Below are positions 45,910 to 57,816 of a stretch of 64,000 bases of DNA, in pieces. Location of the stretch: NCBI RefSeq assembly GCF_025094135.1, contig NW_026252366.1, positions 62,001-126,000 on the forward strand. Reading direction: 5' to 3'. The stretch comes from Mucor mucedo. Its lineage: Eukaryota; Mucoromycota; Mucoromycetes; Mucorales; Mucoraceae. The notes beneath the pieces are model-generated. The model made no database searches. It was given only the letters and a program-made list of their open reading frames with translations, and was not told the origin of the DNA. The stretch's first letter is position 1; each line of letters begins with the position of its first letter. A program made the translations under genes and the position numbers.

Positions 45910-46159
45910 ATACAACACTGCATCACTCACAACGTTTAGTACAAAAGAGAGTGGCGTACACCTTATCCGTCAGGACTTGCGCTTATCTTAACAACCTGCT
46001 GTAGTATACTTGAATGTCGTCATTGTTGAACAGGCTCTCTCCTGTTACATTTGTTCATTGGAGTTCGTTCATAGTCATGAAAATCTGTTGCCAACTCATG
46101 TTGGGATAGACTGGTTATTCGATCTTATTAGTAAAGCCTTGCATAGTCCTCATGGCTGA
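45910..46159 (+). pseudogene. coding-like relic with frame break
   Basis: Two overlapping-frame fragments: MNTTLHHSQRLVQKRVAYTL (to a stop near 46006), then, in another frame from 46010, LNVVIVEQALSCYICSLEFV and HVGIDWLFDLISKALHSPHG ending at TGA 46157-46159. The second piece is a 49-codon stretch with protein-like composition. No family recognised. It sits 37 bp from the dispersed repeat copy B. Confidence 0.3.
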
Positions 46160-46195
46160 AAACACACACACACACACAGAGACACAAGCCCAAAA

Positions 46196-46505
46196 CAGCA
46201 TAGTCGAGTGACTGTTTCTATTTTAAACCCAGATATATTTTGCATGATTGCTGCACAGCAGGGTATAAATAAGGTCCTTTTTTTCTCTAATTTTTCTTTT
46301 CCTTTTTTTCTTTCTCTGCAACCCTATTGCACGCTTGAAGGGAGGTGTACTAGCGTTTCCAATTGTGCGTATGATGAGTGGTTGTTGACATTTTCATATG
46401 AAAAGGCAGTGTGAGCAAGTTGGGGAACAAGGCCAGTTTTGAGTTGTACCAGACATTTATCAAGCCTAAAAGGCCGGTAATGGGGAACCTTGGGTGAGGT
46501 GGAAA
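46196..46505 (+). repeat. dispersed repeat, copy B
   Basis: Diverged inverted copy of 36258-36606. In this orientation: CAGCATAGTCGAGTGACTGT, GATTGCTGCACAGCAGGGTA TAAATAAGG, CAATTGTGCG and TTCATATGAAAAGGCAGTGT. TATAAATAA downstream of GCAGGG looks like a core promoter. Confidence 0.75.
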
Positions 46506-48755
46506 TAGATACCCCCTTTACATTATAAAAAGAAAACTGTCTCCCAATGATAAACAGCACAAGCTGTGGGAAACCCTGTTGATTCAGACGTCATGTTGGT
46601 TGATCCACGAGACGTTTGGTTTAGCAGGATAAAACGCTTTTAATTAAAAAAAAAAAAAGCTTTTTGAGAGTAGCCTATTTATACAGCATTGTTTCTGAAA
46701 AAAAAAAAGCAGCTTAAGGCATCTAAATTATTCTTATTTGTCTTGTACTTTATTTTAAGTCTCAAATAGGAGAGCCAGCGTCCCTTCTATACAACTGAAA
46801 GCCGGTCATACAAATTGAGGACACGTGAGAGTTCTCAGTCAACTAAGAAAAAAAAAAAGGTTCTGAACTGAAAGACACTGTTGAGGGATCGCTGATGTCG
46901 ACACACATACACACACAACTCACATGATTTAAAATTCTTTTTGGACAAGTCAAAAAAAGTTGTTTAGGATGGGAAGGAGTTACCTTTATATATGCTCATA
47001 TGATCGCTACTCTCGTCATCGAGTGGGGGAGCTATGTTGGTCAGAAGGCAACATGATAGTCTTCCCCATGTATGAGCCTGTAAATGAACCATAAAGTCTT
47101 TCTCCTGGGACAGGAAAAAATGTTATCTAGATCTCAACAATATTGAAGAAAAAAGTTTAATTTCAATAATACACTTTCTTGTGGGGGGAGAGAGATGACT
47201 CTTTTTTTTTTCAAGAAAAAAAAATTGATTGGGGGGCGGAGGCGGAGGGAAAACGGAAGATCTATCCAAATCGCATTTTTTTTTGTTAAAGAGATAATTA
47301 AAAAAATTCCCACCAAAAGTTGTTATTGTTGCAATCCATGATGACATTTTTAATGGCACTGACTAATAGATTGGTGGGACAAATAAAGCGAGTGATCAAG
47401 ATGGGATACTCCAACAAATATCAAAATGATGTTGAGTCATTTTTGGGGGTAACAAAGATTCGATCAATGCATGGTTGTACGGACATGATCTCTCGGTTTA
47501 GTGCCGCCAATGTATTACAGTCCGCGTGCGTATGTGCGTGCGCGTGTGCGTGTGTGAGGCTGAAGAAGAACTCGGTATTTATATAAATGGATCATTCTAA
47601 AGGGTTTTTTTTTTTGATTTTGAGTAGTCAGTTGAACACATAAAAAGTAAGAGCATATACAGCTGATGTCTCTGAATTTACTTTTTTTTTTTTTATAGAG
47701 TAACACAACTCTTTTGTCGCTAGTTTATCAGATTGTCACTATTAAAGTTTCTTTTTATACTCATAATGGCTAAATTCAAATGATGTAAAACATCTATTTT
47801 TTTATATGTCCATCCGTTGTACCCACAAGATTCATTCTAAACGTGTTTATAGGACAGTTTATCGGAGTGATTTCGGTTAAGATGATGAATAGGAGGGGGG
47901 GGGGGGTGAGGATAAACAGAATGTTTGTTTATCATGACAGAATAGCTATCTCACGAAAAACGTACAATCCTCACTGATCTTTTACAAAGTTGACCCACAC
48001 CTAGTATAGACAGGTCATTCATTTTTTAAAAAAATCAAATGTTCTACTAGGTGCCAGCTGTAATTTTACATTGAACCTGAAGCAATTCCTTTTTACTATC
48101 CTCAACTCAATAGATAAAGGTATATCTACTAAAGACTTTTTTTTGTTTGTTATGCTTCTTCCGGAGTATGTTATTTCCTCCTCCCTCCCCTCCCAAACAG
48201 GAGGACTCTCTCTGAGGGGAAGTTGCATTTACCGTATCCGTTAAAAATCATGAATCAATATGACGTAAAAAAAAAAGATGCCATGAACCTTGTTTTTATG
48301 TATGCAATCCGTATTTCTTTTTTTTTTTATTATGTGGAATAAAGTGTCAAATGAATCTTTTATCTGTGCCCCCCTTTTGAGTTCAAGAAGAATTCTGTCA
48401 GTTAGCTAAATGGATTAGGACACCCGTTTCTATGCAGACTTTGCTATCAAAGTTAAAATATGATTTGAACGGAACGTCATTGGTGCTATTGTACTCCACT
48501 AATCAGTTACCAAATCAATCTATTTTCCAAACGTTTATCCTTCCCCAAAAGCAACTATCTCCCCCCGGGGAATACTAAATAATTTATTAAACTGGCGAAA
48601 TCCATTTTTTTTTTGCTTTCTTCTATTTGTTGAAATGGCATTTTTGCAACTCCACATTACATTGACGGTCCGAAACCCTTATCTAAATTAAAGGTGCGAA
48701 TAAAGAGATTTGATTGGTTTGATTGTGTAAGCATTTCAGGTGGTTGACAGCGACA

Positions 48756-48792
<37 letters not shown>

Positions 48793-48926
48793 CCAACATG
48801 TGAATATTTAATTCAATTTGTTTTTTTTTTTCCCTTTTATTATTTTTTCTTTTCTTTTTTTATCTTTTTGGTGTGTGTGTTGTTGCGGTGTGTTGTTGTT
48901 GTTGTTGTAGTGTACAATTTTTATGT

Positions 48927-49563
48927 ATGAATATGCCTACCACAGTTTCTTCGCGAAGTCCAGAAGCACTTCTTTGTAAGGAAACCAAAAATAAATAAAT
49001 AAAGGGGTGACGGGTCTACTTACACAACAGACAATGAATTTTTTTTTTCTTGTGTAGCTTTTACCACGAATACAGCCACATCGTTATTACCCTGTTCGAC
49101 AAAGATAAAAAAAGCACCCGTCCATAAATTAAATACAAAGGGACACCTACCACCCTTAAATGAATTTATAGCAACGGTATTTAAACGATCTAAGCTCTCA
49201 CCGTGCGTGTGTTTAGTATCGTTAATTTATTTACAACGCCTCAAGACGAGTTTACCTAGTCATGCTCGTGGGGACGTGGATACACCTTACCGACTGTTCC
49301 TGGCAGCTATCTTGACCGCCTCCAAGTTCTTATCGGAGACGGGTACCTGTTTAACGAGCCAAGCCATTGTGGTCATGACAGACCATGTCTATACACCCAA
49401 GGATGTCAATCTCATGGAACGAAGCTTTCTGGGTTTGATTAAATATAATTTGTTTGTGAATGTGGAAGGAATTAAAGACTATTTGGATATCCATGGCAAA
49501 ACATTGGAAATGGATCTAGTAGAAGAAGTTCTGGACCAACAACAGCGAATTGTAAAACCTTAA
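48927..49563 (+). CDS. Pcl/Pho80-type cyclin
   Basis: Two exons. Exon 1 (48927-48975) gives MNMPTTVSSRSPEALL. After an 82-nt intron (48976-49057), exon 2 encodes SFTTNTATSLLPCSTKIKKA, then a cyclin box of the Pho80/Pcl type: PLNEFIATVFKRSKLSPCVC, LVSLIYLQRLKTSLPSHARG, PYRLFLAAILTASKFLSETG and KDVNLMERSFLGLIKYNLFV. About 185 residues. Such cyclins pair with Pho85/Cdk5-type kinases to control phosphate signalling, polarity or G1 progression. The specific role is not inferable. A second cyclin of the same class is at 58172. Confidence 0.85.
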
Positions 49564-51774
49564 TTTTTTTTTTTTTTTTTGTTGTTGTACACCACATGAG
49601 GGCAACACACACACACACACAACACACACACACACGTCTCTCCTCCCCTCAAAAAAACTTCCTTCTTTTCATCAGTGAGCATGTTTTATACCCTTTTTGT
49701 AATATAAAAAAAAAATCTATTGTAAATATACTTTTCTTTCCATCCTTAATCAACACCTTTTGTTCTTTCCCCCTGCAAATCTAATAAAACAGAACTTTTT
49801 TTTTTCATTTACTCCCGCTTATTGTTGATTAAATCATATGATCGTGGTTATCTTTTTTTGTGAAATAATAAAAAAAAAAAAAAAAAAACTTTCCGATAAG
49901 GCCCGTTATAGTCCGTCTTACCGTTCGTTTGAGACGGAACTTGAATCCTCTCTTTTTTTTTTTTTGGCAGTCGGATTCAGGGACACTCAAAGGGATTGAC
50001 ATATAACAACCTGTTGCAGTATCAACATACACCATTTTTTTTTTCTTTCTCTCTCTCTTGTTTTGGAAGGAAAAAGAGATCATTGAATAAAGATGAGATA
50101 GAATGATTCATGCAAAAAAAAAAAAAATGTTCTAGAATGTCAAATAGTCATCAGACCCCCTAAAAGAACGTATTTGATAAAACCAGTGTATAAATATTTG
50201 ATTCGGTTCTTGTAAGATAATGGTGTCAGTGGGGGGGAACCCATTTGAAGCACAAAAAATCAGAAATGTCCATTTTATCAATTGCAGTGTTTTATCAGTG
50301 ATATCCCTTCTCAACCCTTTATTTTTTTCTAAAAGGTCTAATGAGGAGGAAAACTCTACACCTTATTCCTCCCCCATCTTCAATTGAAATGTTGTCTATT
50401 GTTCATCGTTTGTTGTATTATCCTCACTTTTGAAAAAAAGCTAAACGGTTTTAGATCCGACCCATAAAAAAAAAAAAATTTAATTTAACTTTTATCCGCT
50501 CTACGGAAAGCTATACACACAGACTGCGGTACTCTAAAAGCTTGGGTGGGTGGGAGAATTGTACGACCTGTATTCATAAAGCGTTGGGTAAAGAATCCAC
50601 AAAAAAAAGAGTCTTTTTTTATTTATATTTTTGCACGGTGGGGGATGTTTCTTAGTCCGTAGTTACGAAGAGGCAATTTTTTTTATTAGTGTTTGTATGG
50701 GGTAAGGTTGCCCAGAAGAAAGTTTTTTTTTTTGTAGCAGGTACAATAAACTTTTTGTATGTAGTAAAATATGGCCTCATTAATAAAAAAAAAAAAAAAA
50801 CATATTTTACCAAATTGAGAACAAACATTGATCCCCTCCCCCCTTTTTTTCTCTGTCTGAAACCCATCAAAAGATGAAACTTTTTTTTTTTGCAGTTTGA
50901 CAGTAAGGTACTAGAAATAAATTTACTGCTTATAAAAAGGGGGATGACTGTCCCTGTTCTACAACGTAACCTGAGAATAAAGACCAATGGTGGAATGATA
51001 TTTTTTTATTATTATAACAGGTACCATTTTTCTATTATCATTGTGTTACACGAACGATTTGAAAAAAATGTCTAAAAAGAGTAATTTCAGCTCCTATTGT
51101 ATTTTGTAAAATGTACATTGTGTAACATGCCATGTTTTTCTTTGTAGTACAAGCTTATTGTCTCCAGCCGTTTTTGCTCAGCAACGCTTAACCCCCCCGA
51201 CGACGACGACTTTTAGGTAGCAACCAATCGGTTCTTTATTTTTATAATAGGTCTTTTTTTGCATTCCCGGGGAATGAGACCTTTTTTTCTTAAACGTGTT
51301 TGCATCACTTACTCTACTTGGTTTAGCACTCTCACTGTCCACCCCGCAACGGAGGGGGCACCTATCAAATGCTCTTTTTGACATAAATGGCTCAAATAAA
51401 GATAAAAAATTATCAACCAGAGCTATCCCCCGCCCACCGGGATTTACTCATGACTTTCTTTTTTTATTTTTTTTTAAAAAAAAAAAAAGCTGTGAGGATC
51501 TACAACATAGACTTTTGACATTTTTAACCTTTTTTTCTGTTTCACAGTACCTATTTTGAAATACCGTCCATCTTTATTTTTTCTGTAAAAAAAAAAAAAA
51601 AAAAGAATTCATCCGTCATTGTATGAAAATCATTTGACGCCATCAAAGAGAGGGAGGATTGTATGTATGATTGGATGAGTTGCCAAGCATGATGATCCCC
51701 CGCCCCCCCAAAAAAAAAGGGTAGTAATTTTAGGTAGTGTGTATACAATAGATTCTTTTTCTTTTTTTATTCCT
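49564..51774. other. 2.2 kb gene-less region
   Basis: 3' flanks of the cyclin and thymidylate synthase genes (convergent). (CA)n near 49604-49634 and many A/T runs. Several short open frames are homopolymer artefacts; none is supported. Confidence 0.5.
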
Positions 51775-52674
51775 TTAAACCGACATTTTCATATCGATTT
51801 TGCTATGAGGGTTATAATTTTCAAGCACGAAATCTTCAAACTTGAAATCATCAATATCTGTGATTTTACGATTGATTTTTAAAGTAGGGAAAGGTCGAGG
51901 ATCACGCAAGAGTTGTTCTTGAAGACCTTGTGTATGATCAATGTAAACATGTGTATCACCCATCGTATGTATAAACTCTCCGGGATCCAAGTCAGTGACA
52001 TGAGCAATCATACGGGTCAATAGAGCATAGGAGGCAATATTAAAGGGTACACCCAGACCCATATCACATGAACGTTGGTAAAGTACACACGATAATCGAG
52101 CTCTTCCTCCATCAGCAGGTTTATTCGACACGTAGAATTGACAGAATGCATGACAAGGGGGTAAAGCCATGATGGGGATATCAGCGGGATTCCATGCGGA
52201 TAAAATGATGCGACGATCCGTAGGGTTATGTTTAATGGTATGAATCACTTGAGCCAATTGGTCCACACCTTGTCCCGTATAATCCGTATCGCAATCCACA
52301 TACTTGGCACCAAAATGTCTCCACTGGAATCCATACACAGGTCCCAAATCACCTTCACGACGATGGGTCAAGCCTAATTTATCGAGATATTCACGTGAAC
52401 CATTACCGTCCCAGATCTTGACGTTGCGATCTGTCAAATGTTTCGAATTGGTATCGCCACGTACAAACCATAAGAGTTCCTCGAGAACACCACGGTAAAA
52501 GACTCGTTTGGTCGTGAGTAAAGGGAAAATATCGTCCTTTAAGGAAAATCGTAGTTGAGGTGGAGCAAAAATCGCAAGTGTACCTGTACCCGTACGATCC
52601 GCTCGGTGTTCTCCTTCTTCCAAGATACGTTTAATCAGTTGCAAGTATTGGTGTTCCTCATGAGCAATGGTCAT
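51775..52674 (-). CDS. TYMS: thymidylate synthase
   Basis: Converts dUMP to dTMP using methylene-tetrahydrofolate. Unspliced 300-aa protein beginning MTIAHEEHQYLQLIKRILEE at 52674; an upstream in-frame ATG would add a phenylalanine-rich stretch and is not preferred. Landmarks: DRTGTGTLAIFAPPQLRFSL, TTKRVFYRGVLEELLWFVRG, LGPVYGFQWRHFGAKYVDCD, DRRIILSAWNPADIPIMALP, the catalytic cysteine in PPCHAFCQFYV, RSCDMGLGVPFNIASYALLT and GDTHVYIDHTQGLQEQLLRD. The C-terminus ends DMKMSV, close to the usual aliphatic end. All active-site motifs are intact. Confidence 0.98.
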   Translation of the reverse strand: MTIAHEEHQYLQLIKRILEEGEHRADRTGTGTLAIFAPPQLRFSLKDDIFPLLTTKRVFYRGVLEELLWFVRGDTNSKHLTDRNVKIWDGNGSREYLDKLGLTHRREGDLGPVYGFQWRHFGAKYVDCDTDYTGQGVDQLAQVIHTIKHNPTDRRIILSAWNPADIPIMALPPCHAFCQFYVSNKPADGGRARLSCVLYQRSCDMGLGVPFNIASYALLTRMIAHVTDLDPGEFIHTMGDTHVYIDHTQGLQEQLLRDPRPFPTLKINRKITDIDDFKFEDFVLENYNPHSKIDMKMSV

Positions 52675-52866
52675 CTTTTTAATGTGTTTAAAGAAGAAAA
52701 AAAAAAGGAAAATCGCGTAGTTCATTTCTTTTTTTTTTTATTTTTATTTATTTATTTTTTTCCGCCGTCCCAAATACAGGGACCGCGCGTGGTTGGTGTT
52801 TTCGCGTTTTTTTTTTTTTTTAAAGGGTGTAGTCTGTAATACACACACCTTTTTTTTATAATTAAC

Positions 52867-54296
52867 ATGTCCAACAATCTATTTGATTTAACTGGAAAAG
52901 GTGGAAAGAAAAGTGGACAAGAAGACCTCTTTTCAAATACACCTCAACATTACAAGAAGGCCGATTTTGACTTTACAAGTCATTCGCAACCCCTCATGAG
53001 ACAAGATGGAGCAGGTCCTTCTACCCTAAGTCAGTCACAACCCATGCTTTCCCATTCGCACGATCCTTTAGAGATGTCTACTTTACACATGAAGGCTCCT
53101 CCTTCTCTTCCTCTTCAACAGCAACAGCAGCAGCAGAAACAACAAAGAGAGACAGCAGATATGGTAGCCTACTATAAACGTAAACTGGCCACGACAACAA
53201 ATCCCACCAGTGGTGGTGGGGACGGGTACAAGGGTTCAGCGGACATCTATCATCGACCCGTGGATCGTGATTATGGTTACAGACCTACGAATAACTATGT
53301 ACCTCCTGATTATAATTATCGTGCTGGTAGAGTGGATCATGCTAGAGAATCCGAATTGAATATGACCATTGCCCATTTAACAGAAAGATTGAAAAAGGTT
53401 TTTTTTTTAAAAGAAGTGTGATGTGTGTGTGTGTATATATATTAACAGGTAGGATTTATAGTCGGAAGCTGAAAATGAAGAGAAGAACAAGACCATTGCA
53501 GACGTAAGGAATAACAGCAATAAAAAAAAAAGGGGAAGGGGGATGATATTGATTTTTTTTTTATTATTGTGGGGGGTAATTTTAGTTGGAGGAAAAAGCA
53601 AAACGGGCTTCTTTAAGACATCATGAATTAGTAGCATTATACAAAAAGGCTAATGAAGATCAATATCAAGGTTTGTGTGTATGTTGTATATATAGATAGA
53701 TAAAACCAAACAAAACAAACAAAAAGGGGGATTGATGCGATATTTATATAGACTACTTAAGGATGCAAAACAAGTACAATGAAACAATGCACCAGTTTAT
53801 TCGTGAGCCTACGATGACGGTTGCTGATAAGAGCGGTAAGACATAAGAGTGGATGTTGATATATATGTAGAACCTAAAAAATTGAGATATATATATAGAA
53901 AATCAAGCTGAAGCTAATGTACAAAAATTAATGAAATTATTGACTGCACTTGACGTAATTGAACAAAGTGAAAGCAAGATGGGGACGAGCTTTTTTTGTG
54001 TCATTCATGGTGTTCTCATGGGTAAAAAGAGCGTATGAGCAGATGGAAAAGAAGAAAAATGATTTTTTTTTATATATATTAACAGTAGATATATACATCT
54101 AGATTTTAAATTTCATATTGAGCTCCCTCATGATGTGACAAAGGAAGTGGAATATATACCTTATCAAGTGGCACAACTTTCAGTGGAAGAAAAGGGTCGT
54201 TTACCTGAATTCTTATTGGGTTCAATCACGTTTAGTTTGGATGTATTACCTAAAGTATTTTGGCGACTCTCTTCTGCTCTTCAACGTACAAAATAA
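52867..54296 (+). CDS. CSM1: monopolin-complex subunit Csm1/Pcs1
   Basis: Kinetochore/rDNA cohesin-crosslinking protein. N-terminal disordered region of about 150 residues (MSNNLFDLTGKGGKKSGQED, glutamine run, Tyr/Arg-rich YGYRPTNNYVPPDYNYRAG). Coiled coil follows across small exons: ELNMTIAHLTERLKK, SEAENEEKNKTIAD, LEEKAKRASLRHHELVALYK, DYLRMQNKYNETMHQFIREP, ENQAEANVQKLMKLLTALDV. The globular domain reads FFCVIHGVLMDFKFHIELPH, EVEYIPYQVAQLSVEEKGRL and PEFLLGSITFSLDVLPKVFW, closing with RLSSALQRTK. The pattern (coiled coil, then a YIP...LP..L...I.F core) fits Csm1/Pcs1. Introns are short; the last acceptor is taken at about 54101 because an earlier one would give a stop. Divergent from thymidylate synthase, 192 bp between ATGs. 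Confidence 0.78.
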
Positions 54297-55115
54297 GCAT
54301 GTGTGTATTTAAAAGATTAAAAGAAAAATTGTTCTACGGAAATAATACATGTGAGAAATGCAGGGAGGCCAGCCTTATAATAATAAATAAATATATATAT
54401 ATATATCAATTGTCCCTTGCAGTGCGTACAAGTAAATCGTAATTTTTTTTTAAGGGGGGGATTTCTGAAATTAAGTCATCGGGTTTTACCCCCACTGCAA
54501 AAAAGAAAACACGTAATCTTTTTTTTTTAAAAAAAAAGTTATTTTTATAACAAGATGCATGATACATTATAAAAAAGCATTGAGTAGTAATATACTGAAC
54601 CTGACCAGCACTTAATAAACAAAAGGCATCTAAAAAAAGAAACCTGTCAAAAAAAAAAAAAAGATCTATAAAGAATGGGTGATGGCGTCAAGACAATATA
54701 AAAAAAAAAATAATAATGAAAAATCAAAGGAATAAATAAATCCATATAAAAATGAGAAAGAAAAAGACGAAAGGCATGTAAATGCAAAAAAAAAAGGTGT
54801 GTATTTCTAGTGTATCTTTTTTTTCTTTTGTTGAACAGCGCATAAAAGAGGAGAAAGAGAAAGAAAGAGAGAGGACCTAGACTTTTTACTTGTAAACCTC
54901 CCTAAAAAAAAAACCCTTTTCACTCCTCATTTCTCCTTTCTTTTTTTCAGTGATGCTGGGGAGGGGCATCGATCAATATAGAATATTGCTTTATTTTATG
55001 TACAATTCCTTTTTTTTTTTTCTTGAAGGGGGGTTTAATAATAATGATAATAATAATAATAAAAAAAAAAAAGATTGCTGGGAAAAAGAATAAAAACTTT
55101 TTTTTTATATGTAAA
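54297..55115. other. intergenic between convergent genes
   Basis: Dense A- and T-tracts, GAGA-type and TAA-repeats; 3' flanks of the monopolin gene and the orphan gene at 55116. No gene recognised. Confidence 0.5.
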
Positions 55116-55796
55116 TCATGCAGACAAGGAAAAAAACGACTTGTTTTTACGCAGGGATAACATGGAAGATCTTCTTGCCATCATTAACCTTGGCGACGAT
55201 TTAATCTTTCGTAAGGTCTTTTGAAGGAATGCCTGTCCAACCCATACCATACTTTGCTTTTTACCCAGTTTTTTGTTATTATTGTTTGGTATAAACATAG
55301 GGTCTTCCATTGGTTCCCGATATACATTGTATTCGATGTAAGAGGGTGGTGGATCAAGATCATCCAAGGTGGTGGTTGTAGGGTAAAGAAAAGAATTAAA
55401 ATCTCCATTAGGAATAGGTTTGAAATCACACAGGGATCTGGTTTTCATAAGACGATGATTCCGAAAGAAGCTGAAATCCACGTCGTCATCCTCCTCCTCC
55501 TCCTCCTCCTTATCCTGAGTAATGGTGGGTGGCTGTGAATAATAATAATAAGAATTGTAATTTTCTCCCGAGTGTCGAGAAGAAGGGGGAGGTTTAGAGT
55601 GATCGGAGTAGCGTTGAGGATATTCAGGTTCATATTCATAAATCACTGGTGGTTCGGTCGAGAAAGTCACTCTCCTGTTGCCATGACAAGCATCATCCAT
55701 AGGGGAGGCTTGACTTGCCCATAAGATCTTGTGATAGAATTCTACCACGTTGAACTTTTTTTCATCACTAGGCCAAGCTGCGAGATTATCCGTCAT
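55116..55796 (-). CDS. unrecognised disordered protein (226 aa)
   Basis: Single-exon frame from MTDNLAAWPSDEKKFNVVEF (55796) to a basic Ser-rich end MLSLRKNKSFFSLSA. Centre: RRVTFSTEPPVIYEYEPEYP, a polar low-complexity region, an acidic run of glutamates/aspartates, and PSYIEYNVYREPMEDPMFIP. The V-x-F-x-x-x-P-P-x-x-Y-x-Y core resembles a short linear motif seen near phosphatase- or polarity-protein regions of fungal proteins, but I cannot assign a family. No signal peptide, membrane span or enzyme motif. The upstream in-frame ATG at 55958 passes through a poly-Phe region and is less likely. Confidence 0.6.
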   Translation of the reverse strand: MTDNLAAWPSDEKKFNVVEFYHKILWASQASPMDDACHGNRRVTFSTEPPVIYEYEPEYPQRYSDHSKPPPSSRHSGENYNSYYYYSQPPTITQDKEEEEEEDDDVDFSFFRNHRLMKTRSLCDFKPIPNGDFNSFLYPTTTTLDDLDPPPSYIEYNVYREPMEDPMFIPNNNNKKLGKKQSMVWVGQAFLQKTLRKIKSSPRLMMARRSSMLSLRKNKSFFSLSA

Positions 55797-56474
55797 ATTT
55801 TTTTTTATTTTGTGTAAGGAAGAAAAAGAATAGATGAAGAACAAGAAAAAAAGATATGAAAAAAAAAAACAGTCAACCCGAGAATTACAAAAAAAAAAAA
55901 AAAATTGTTTATCACGTGTAGATATGTCCCCACCATATCTCATGTTGCCAACTTGCATATATTGACGTAGTATTTTATGTAAAAAAAAAAAAAAATTATG
56001 GGATTCTGTGACACGTATTTTTTTTAAAAATCACACACACATACTTGGGGATCGTGGGTTATTGAGATTTAAAAATAGTGGTACCCCCAACCGCCCAAAG
56101 AAAGAAAAAAAAAAAAAAAAAAAAGCTTAAAAAAAAGGTTTTTTGACATGGGAATTGAAAGAAACTATTTATATAGGAAAAAGGATGGGACAAAGATAGA
56201 AAATAGTGACGCCATTTATTCCTGGGGGAAAAGGGGGGGGGAAGGGAGGGGGAACAAGTACTTTACGTCATGGTGTATGACGTTTAAGGATCAAGATGAT
56301 CAGCCACTCTTCAAAAGTTTTTTTTTTTTTCCCAAGAGGGGATTGCACAATGACAGCATCGGCTAGTCATTTCTCGTTGCTGGTTGGCTCCCGATTCATC
56401 GGAAGAGGATCCCCAATTGGGAAGTTCGCCATGCACATTTGGTTATATAATAACCACACTTTTTTTTTTTTTCC

Positions 56475-56505
<31 letters not shown>

Positions 56506-56576
56506 TTTTTTTTTCTTCTCTTCTAAATTAAAAATTAACCCCCCCCCCTTTTTTTTATCCTTAAAATTTTTAATGT
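55797..56576. other. divergent intergenic region
   Basis: Between the orphan gene (minus) and the WC-2-like gene (plus). Long A and T runs, including a block of T-runs interrupted by C at about 56460-56520. No gene recognised. An upstream non-coding or coding exon of the WC-2-like gene is possible here. Confidence 0.45.
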
Positions 56577-57816
56577 ATGATTACCATATCAACTAATTTA
56601 ATTGTAGGTGATTCCAGTGGCAGTAATTCAGTAACCAAAGTGACTCATATGCCTTTTATTTCAGCTCCTTCACGTACAATGCAACAAGATATAATTTACG
56701 AACAAGAAAATTTTAATTTCATCGGACAAGAAAATAATAATAATTGGTCAGAAAGAATCCTACAAGATGTAATCGGGTTACTTCATATATTATCACCCAC
56801 AGGAAAAGTCCTGTATTGTTCAGAGAGTTGCATCGAATTAACAGGCTATTTACCCTTCGAATTAATTGGAAAATCGTTGACCGATTTTATTCATACCGAT
56901 GACCTCGATATCTTTGCCAGAAACTTTCAGTTGGCCTTTTCATCTCTCTCCAGAATAAAGACGCATTATCGTATTCGACGCAAAGACAATACCTATATCC
57001 TACTCGAATCCATCGGTCATCCAAAGCAAGATGTGCCACATCAACCTCCTCAATCTTTTTTTGCCATTGCTCAACCTTATCTCTCCAGAAGCAATGGTCT
57101 GATGGATTCTTTCTTGGAGCTCAAAATGGAAAATGAGTGGCTAAAAAAGCGCTTAAATCAGTTATTACAAGACACTCCGTTCCAGCCTCCCTATCACCCA
57201 CCACAGCCTTCACAGCATCACCAGCCATCACAGCATCACCAACAACACATACAACAACAACAACAGCAGCAGCAGCAGCAGCCTATACAACAACAACAGC
57301 CATACTTTTCAACTGCTGACCGTCGACCGTCAAACTGTAGTTCGACTCTATTTGGAACAAATAATAGACCAGATGACCACGCACCAACGTCCTCCCCATG
57401 GAAATCGGAACTGTATTCTCCACCCATACAATCAAATGGAGAATTCAATGAGATGTTATTACGCTATAATGAAGATTATACTTCCTCTAATAATTCCGTT
57501 ACCACAAGTACAGACAAGTGGAAAAGAAGGGTAAATATTTTTTTTTTTTTTTTTTTTTTTGGGATGAAACCTTTTCACGGGGGGAAAGAGAGATATATAA
57601 CCGTGTTATTTTAGAAGAAACATAAAAGTATGGATGATTACGTGTGCGCTGATTGTGGAACAACAGCCTCACCCGAATGGCGAAAAGGTCCACATGGTCC
57701 AAAAACGTAAGTCTTTATTTTTACACTTTTTTTGGTTCAATATTAAAAAAAGTATTTGTGATAGTTTATGCAACGCGTGTGGTCTACGATGGGCGAAAAA
57801 AAACAAAAAGATTTAA
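56577..57816 (+). CDS. wc-2: White-collar-2-type PAS/GATA zinc-finger transcription factor
   Basis: Partner of the WC-1 flavin photoreceptor in fungal blue-light responses. The ATG at 56577 opens MITISTNLIVGDSSGSNSVT. A PAS domain runs from about residue 62 to 140 (VIGLLHILSPTGKVLYCSES, CIELTGYLPFELIGKSLTDF, DDLDIFARNFQLAFSSLSRI). A coiled, glutamine-rich linker follows (QQQQ runs). After two introns the GATA finger reads CADCGTTASPEWRKGPHGP, then LCNACGLRWAKKNKKI, with the C-x2-C-x18-C-x2-C spacing of white-collar proteins, and ends at 57816. No LOV cysteine motif (GRNCRFLQ) is present, which fits WC-2 rather than WC-1. Mucorales carry several WC-2 paralogues; which one this is cannot be told. 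An extra 5' exon is possible. Confidence 0.9.

Larger units (their letters stand above)
45231..48926. other. 3.7 kb gene-poor, relic-bearing region
   Basis: No intact gene. Contains coding-like relics (45910-46159), the dispersed repeat copy B (46196-46505), an open but feature-poor stretch at 47320-47586 that includes a CG/TG-rich tail, a G10 run near 47896, and a T run of nearly 30 at about 48761-48788 upstream of the cyclin gene at 48927. Confidence 0.5.

Noticed and set aside
47320..47586. 88-aa plus-strand frame with a CACACACV tail
   Set aside because: The tail is a translated TG/CG repeat. The front part has no motif; possibly a relic but not supportable.
48400..48475. Possible tRNA (GTTAGCTAAATGGATTAGGA)
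   Set aside because: Some D-arm-like sequence, but no matching acceptor stem or T-arm.
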